This document shows, in pieces, positions 32,294-34,145 of a stretch of 34,145 nt of DNA. The DNA lies in contig JAJDWF010000142.1 of NCBI GenBank assembly GCA_022825745.1, forward strand, positions 1 through 34,145, read 5' to 3'. This DNA comes from Dehalococcoidia bacterium (GTDB lineage Bacteria > Chloroflexota > Dehalococcoidia > Lucifugimonadales > UBA3495). The translations under genes were made by a program, and so were the position numbers. Below the pieces are notes generated by a model. That model did no database searches. It was not told where the DNA came from and saw nothing but the letters and a program-made list of their open reading frames with translations. Each line of letters begins with the position of its first letter. Positions within the stretch are counted from its first letter, which is position 1.

Positions 32294-32911
32294 CTAACGG
32301 CTCAATTCCTGCAATGCGGCAACGGTATCGTCGCGGAACCGCACCCATGACGGGACCTGCTCCAGCGGCCCGCCGATGGGTAGATTATCCAGCAGCCGGT
32401 TTCGGTAATGCTCCCATTGGGATTCGAACCTTTTCCTCCGGCGGCGACCTCGCGGAACACACGCAGCAAGCAAGGCCTGATGCAATCTCTCCTTTGGGTT
32501 TGGGAGCCTTTCGGCATCTCGTGGGACGGGGAGACCCAGCGGCTCGGTTCCGCGCGGGCGGCCGACTATGCTGCGCAAGGAGAATTCGTCCAACAGCAAC
32601 CACGCCTCAGTCATCCTTCTTGGCACCACGCCAACCCACGGGCCTGTATAGTTTGCGCTGTCGATGGCAGACGCGATTTCGTCATACCTCGCGTCCGGTT
32701 CGGCAGATTCCGCATCCCGATGCACAAACAGTAGATTAGGATCCCCGAATTGCTCCAGCCCATGCCGTATTTTATCGGCCAATCTGCGCCCAGTGTGCGA
32801 AGATGTCCAGTTGACCTCCGTCGCCCCAAGTCTGATTAGAAGGGCCTGAATGTGGTTACCCAACCCAACATCGGATGAGCCGTCGCAGATCAATAGGAAT
32901 CTTGTTGCCAT
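32294..32911 (-). CDS. TOPRIM-like/DUF4276-like protein paired with an AAA ATPase
   Basis: ATG 32911 gives 205 residues; a longer frame to 33058 only runs into the ATPase gene. The N-terminus FLLICDGSSD (5-14) looks like a TOPRIM first motif with Asp for Glu, LLFVHRDAES (60-69) like its DxD strand, and VVPRRMTEAWLLLD (95-108) matches a conserved segment of DUF4276-type proteins. TOPRIM-fold partners of ATPases are often nucleases. The start lies inside the ATPase gene (22-nt overlap), so the two are translationally coupled. A two-component anti-phage role is my inference. The family name is uncertain; the pairing is clear. Confidence 0.65.
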   Translation of the reverse strand: MATRFLLICDGSSDVGLGNHIQALLIRLGATEVNWTSSHTGRRLADKIRHGLEQFGDPNLLFVHRDAESAEPDARYDEIASAIDSANYTGPWVGVVPRRMTEAWLLLDEFSLRSIVGRPRGTEPLGLPVPRDAERLPNPKERLHQALLAACVPRGRRRRKRFESQWEHYRNRLLDNLPIGGPLEQVPSWVRFRDDTVAALQELSR

Positions 32912-34145
32912 ACGGATTCCATGAACTCCCGCGGAAAAGCTAGTTGTCCTGCCGCCGGGGGCATCAAATAGGATTGTAATTCCAGCAAGCCCATGCCTTG
33001 ATGAGCTTTTTTGGGGTCTGCCGCTCGGCTCCGCCAGGAATCTGCCAGCGGATAGCACTTCAGTGGGAAGATGGCTTCTCCGGATGCAGACCGCACTCCT
33101 GGATTTTTGGCTAACGTCAAGTCGCCCCGGTCTTGCAACTGCACGAAGTAAGGTGAGTGTGTCGCCACTATCACTTGGCGCAAAGGGTTGTCGAAATCCA
33201 CCCTCTCCTCTGCGTCAACGGCAATGTCATGCAGCAAGCGGTTCATGGCGTCCAATTTCGCGGGGTGGATTCCATTTTCAGGTTCTTCCATGCAGATGAC
33301 CGCACTTTCGTCGACGACTTCGGAAAGTGCCACTAAGGCTAAGAACCTCAATGTGCCGTCTGATATAGAGTTCGCTTGGAGTTTTAGACCCGAGCGTTCC
33401 AAAACCTCTAGAGCCAGCAGTTGTCGCTGCTTGTCTTCGTCAACACTCACGCTTTGTACCGGTACCAGCTCGGACAAGCGGCTTGACACCCTGGCATACA
33501 GATCGTATTCAGGATCATGTTGAACCAATGTATTAGCCAGATGCTGCAGCGTTGCCGGTATATGCGCCCCATTCTCCGCTATTCCAGGCGGTTGTGTGAA
33601 ACGGTCCGGGCGACGCATAGCGGCTGGGTCAAAGGCTAGAACATGCCAACTCCGCATCTCGTTGCGGGCTGCCAATATGGTAGGAGTGGCCGAGGTATTT
33701 TCTGTTCCGACGATAGTTCTCGTGGCAATTTGTGCGGGCGACGGCCGTCCCGGGCCTCTCGAGCCCCCGTCCTGGTGGACAAATATAGCTGCCTGTTCGG
33801 TTTCGGGATCCGTTTGTGTTGAAATAAACCCAGCGCTAGCCCTGCGGTTGTTGTATACCACGCTATCCCGGAACTTGGTTTTATTGTGCGGGAATTTGAG
33901 GTGGTGCGTCGCTTGGCCTTTTGTGATGTGTTCCAGTTTCTCCTCTTCCAGCAACAATCCGCCCAAAAACCCGGTAGTGGGAGAAGGTTGCGCGTACCGA
34001 AAAGCAACTTCGTACCGCAAAAACGAAGACGACGCTTTGGCTACACGACCGAAATCATCCCGGACATTCTCGCCAACTATCATCTCCGCTGCAAATCGCA
34101 TCCGGCGGTATCGTTGCCCCGCACCAAAGAAAAACAAATCCTGTA
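32890..34145 (-). CDS. AAA family ATPase (SMC/OLD-like, COG4637-type), 5' end cut by the window
   Basis: The frame is open to the window end, so the N-terminus with Walker A is missing; I estimate 60-100 residues. Visible parts are RMRFAAEMIV...LRYEV, as in this family's first domain, then ISDGTLRFLALVAL (signature-like, about residue 258 counted from the last visible TTG at 34137). Walker B is VICMEEPENGIHP (280-291) and the His switch is VIVATHSPYF (322-331). These are ABC-type ATPase motifs of the RecF/OLD/SMC class, soluble and probably DNA- or nuclease-regulating. It overlaps the TOPRIM-like gene by 22 nt. Base composition is visibly lower in GC (about 50% in sampled lines) than neighbours (about 65-68%), suggesting recent acquisition. 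Confidence 0.88.
   Translation of the reverse strand, partial: QDLFFFGAGQRYRRMRFAAEMIVGENVRDDFGRVAKASSSFLRYEVAFRYAQPSPTTGFLGGLLLEEEKLEHITKGQATHHLKFPHNKTKFRDSVVYNNRRASAGFISTQTDPETEQAAIFVHQDGGSRGPGRPSPAQIATRTIVGTENTSATPTILAARNEMRSWHVLAFDPAAMRRPDRFTQPPGIAENGAHIPATLQHLANTLVQHDPEYDLYARVSSRLSELVPVQSVSVDEDKQRQLLALEVLERSGLKLQANSISDGTLRFLALVALSEVVDESAVICMEEPENGIHPAKLDAMNRLLHDIAVDAEERVDFDNPLRQVIVATHSPYFVQLQDRGDLTLAKNPGVRSASGEAIFPLKCYPLADSWRSRAADPKKAHQGMGLLELQSYLMPPAAGQLAFPREFMESVWQQDSY

Noticed and set aside
32912..33058. A 49-residue N-terminal extension of the TOPRIM-like protein
   Set aside because: It lies wholly inside the ATPase gene, and the conserved FLLICDGSSD begins right after ATG 32911.
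34100..34145. The idea that the ATPase starts at TTG 34137 and naturally lacks Walker A
   Set aside because: The frame stays open to the last base and the visible N-terminus matches the interior of the family, so truncation by the window is the simpler reading.
1..34145. CRISPR array, prophage, insertion sequence or integrase
   Set aside because: I saw no regularly spaced direct repeats, transposase, integrase or phage structural genes on either strand.

Overview
The window is a GC-rich (roughly 60-65% by eye), densely coded bacterial chromosome segment with about 30 protein genes and two tRNAs. It has no phage, insertion sequence, CRISPR array or rRNA that I can see. The gene content (two F420/FMN luciferase-like oxidoreductases, four SDRs, a GMC oxidoreductase, a class III CoA-transferase, a nitronate monooxygenase, an amidase, two OFA-like MFS porters) and the Thr/Pro/Gln-rich linker after the lipobox of the solute-binding protein suggest a heterotrophic Chloroflexota bacterium, perhaps of the SAR202/Dehalococcoidia side. 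That placement is inference from gene content; no phylogenetic marker is present. TATAAT or TACAAT hexamers stand out in front of many genes, so the housekeeping sigma factor appears to use an ordinary -10 element.

Layout. 1-2.5 kb: tRNA-Gly, then a tight + run of nucleoside deoxyribosyltransferase-like protein, nitronate monooxygenase and a methyltransferase. 2.5-5.4 kb: an ABC-F ATPase with its own promoter, then an SDR. 5.4-6.6 kb: a CaiB/BaiF CoA-transferase on the minus strand, tail to tail with the SDR. 6.6-8.3 kb: a GatC/AtzG-like small protein overlapping an amidase. 8.3-11.5 kb: minus-strand GMC oxidoreductase, Gfo/Idh/MocA oxidoreductase and a small unknown protein. 11.5-12 kb: a 466-bp G/T-skewed intergenic region with dispersed repeats and a good promoter. 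12-15.4 kb: an SDR facing an MFS porter and a FAD-dependent oxidase, then tRNA-Ser. 15.4-18 kb: PcrA/UvrD helicase from a probably leaderless promoter. 18-20.1 kb: a DUF1330 protein and an NCS2-type permease fused to an RsbW-like domain. 20.2-24.1 kb: a peptide/nickel-type ABC importer (lipoprotein and two permeases, no ATPase). 24.2-30 kb: a seven-gene minus-strand run (HD protein, SDR, LLM oxidoreductase, APH-like kinase, RibH, AIM24-like protein, second LLM oxidoreductase). 30.1-32.3 kb: an SDR paralogous to the one at 4.5 kb, tail to tail with a second MFS porter. 32.3-34.1 kb: an AT-richer pair, a TOPRIM-like protein overlapping an SMC/OLD-type AAA ATPase cut by the window end.

How the parts fit. 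Most of the window reads as uptake and oxidative breakdown of diverse organic compounds: importers and porters beside flavin or NAD(P) oxidoreductases, a CoA-transferase and an amidase. RibH beside flavin-dependent enzymes is consistent with a demand for flavin or F420 chemistry. The most unusual items are the permease/RsbW-like fusion at 18.4-20.1 kb and the compositionally distinct ATPase + TOPRIM-like pair at the right end, which looks like a candidate defence module. The small protein at 11.1-11.5 kb with its repeat-bearing flank is the least explained gene.
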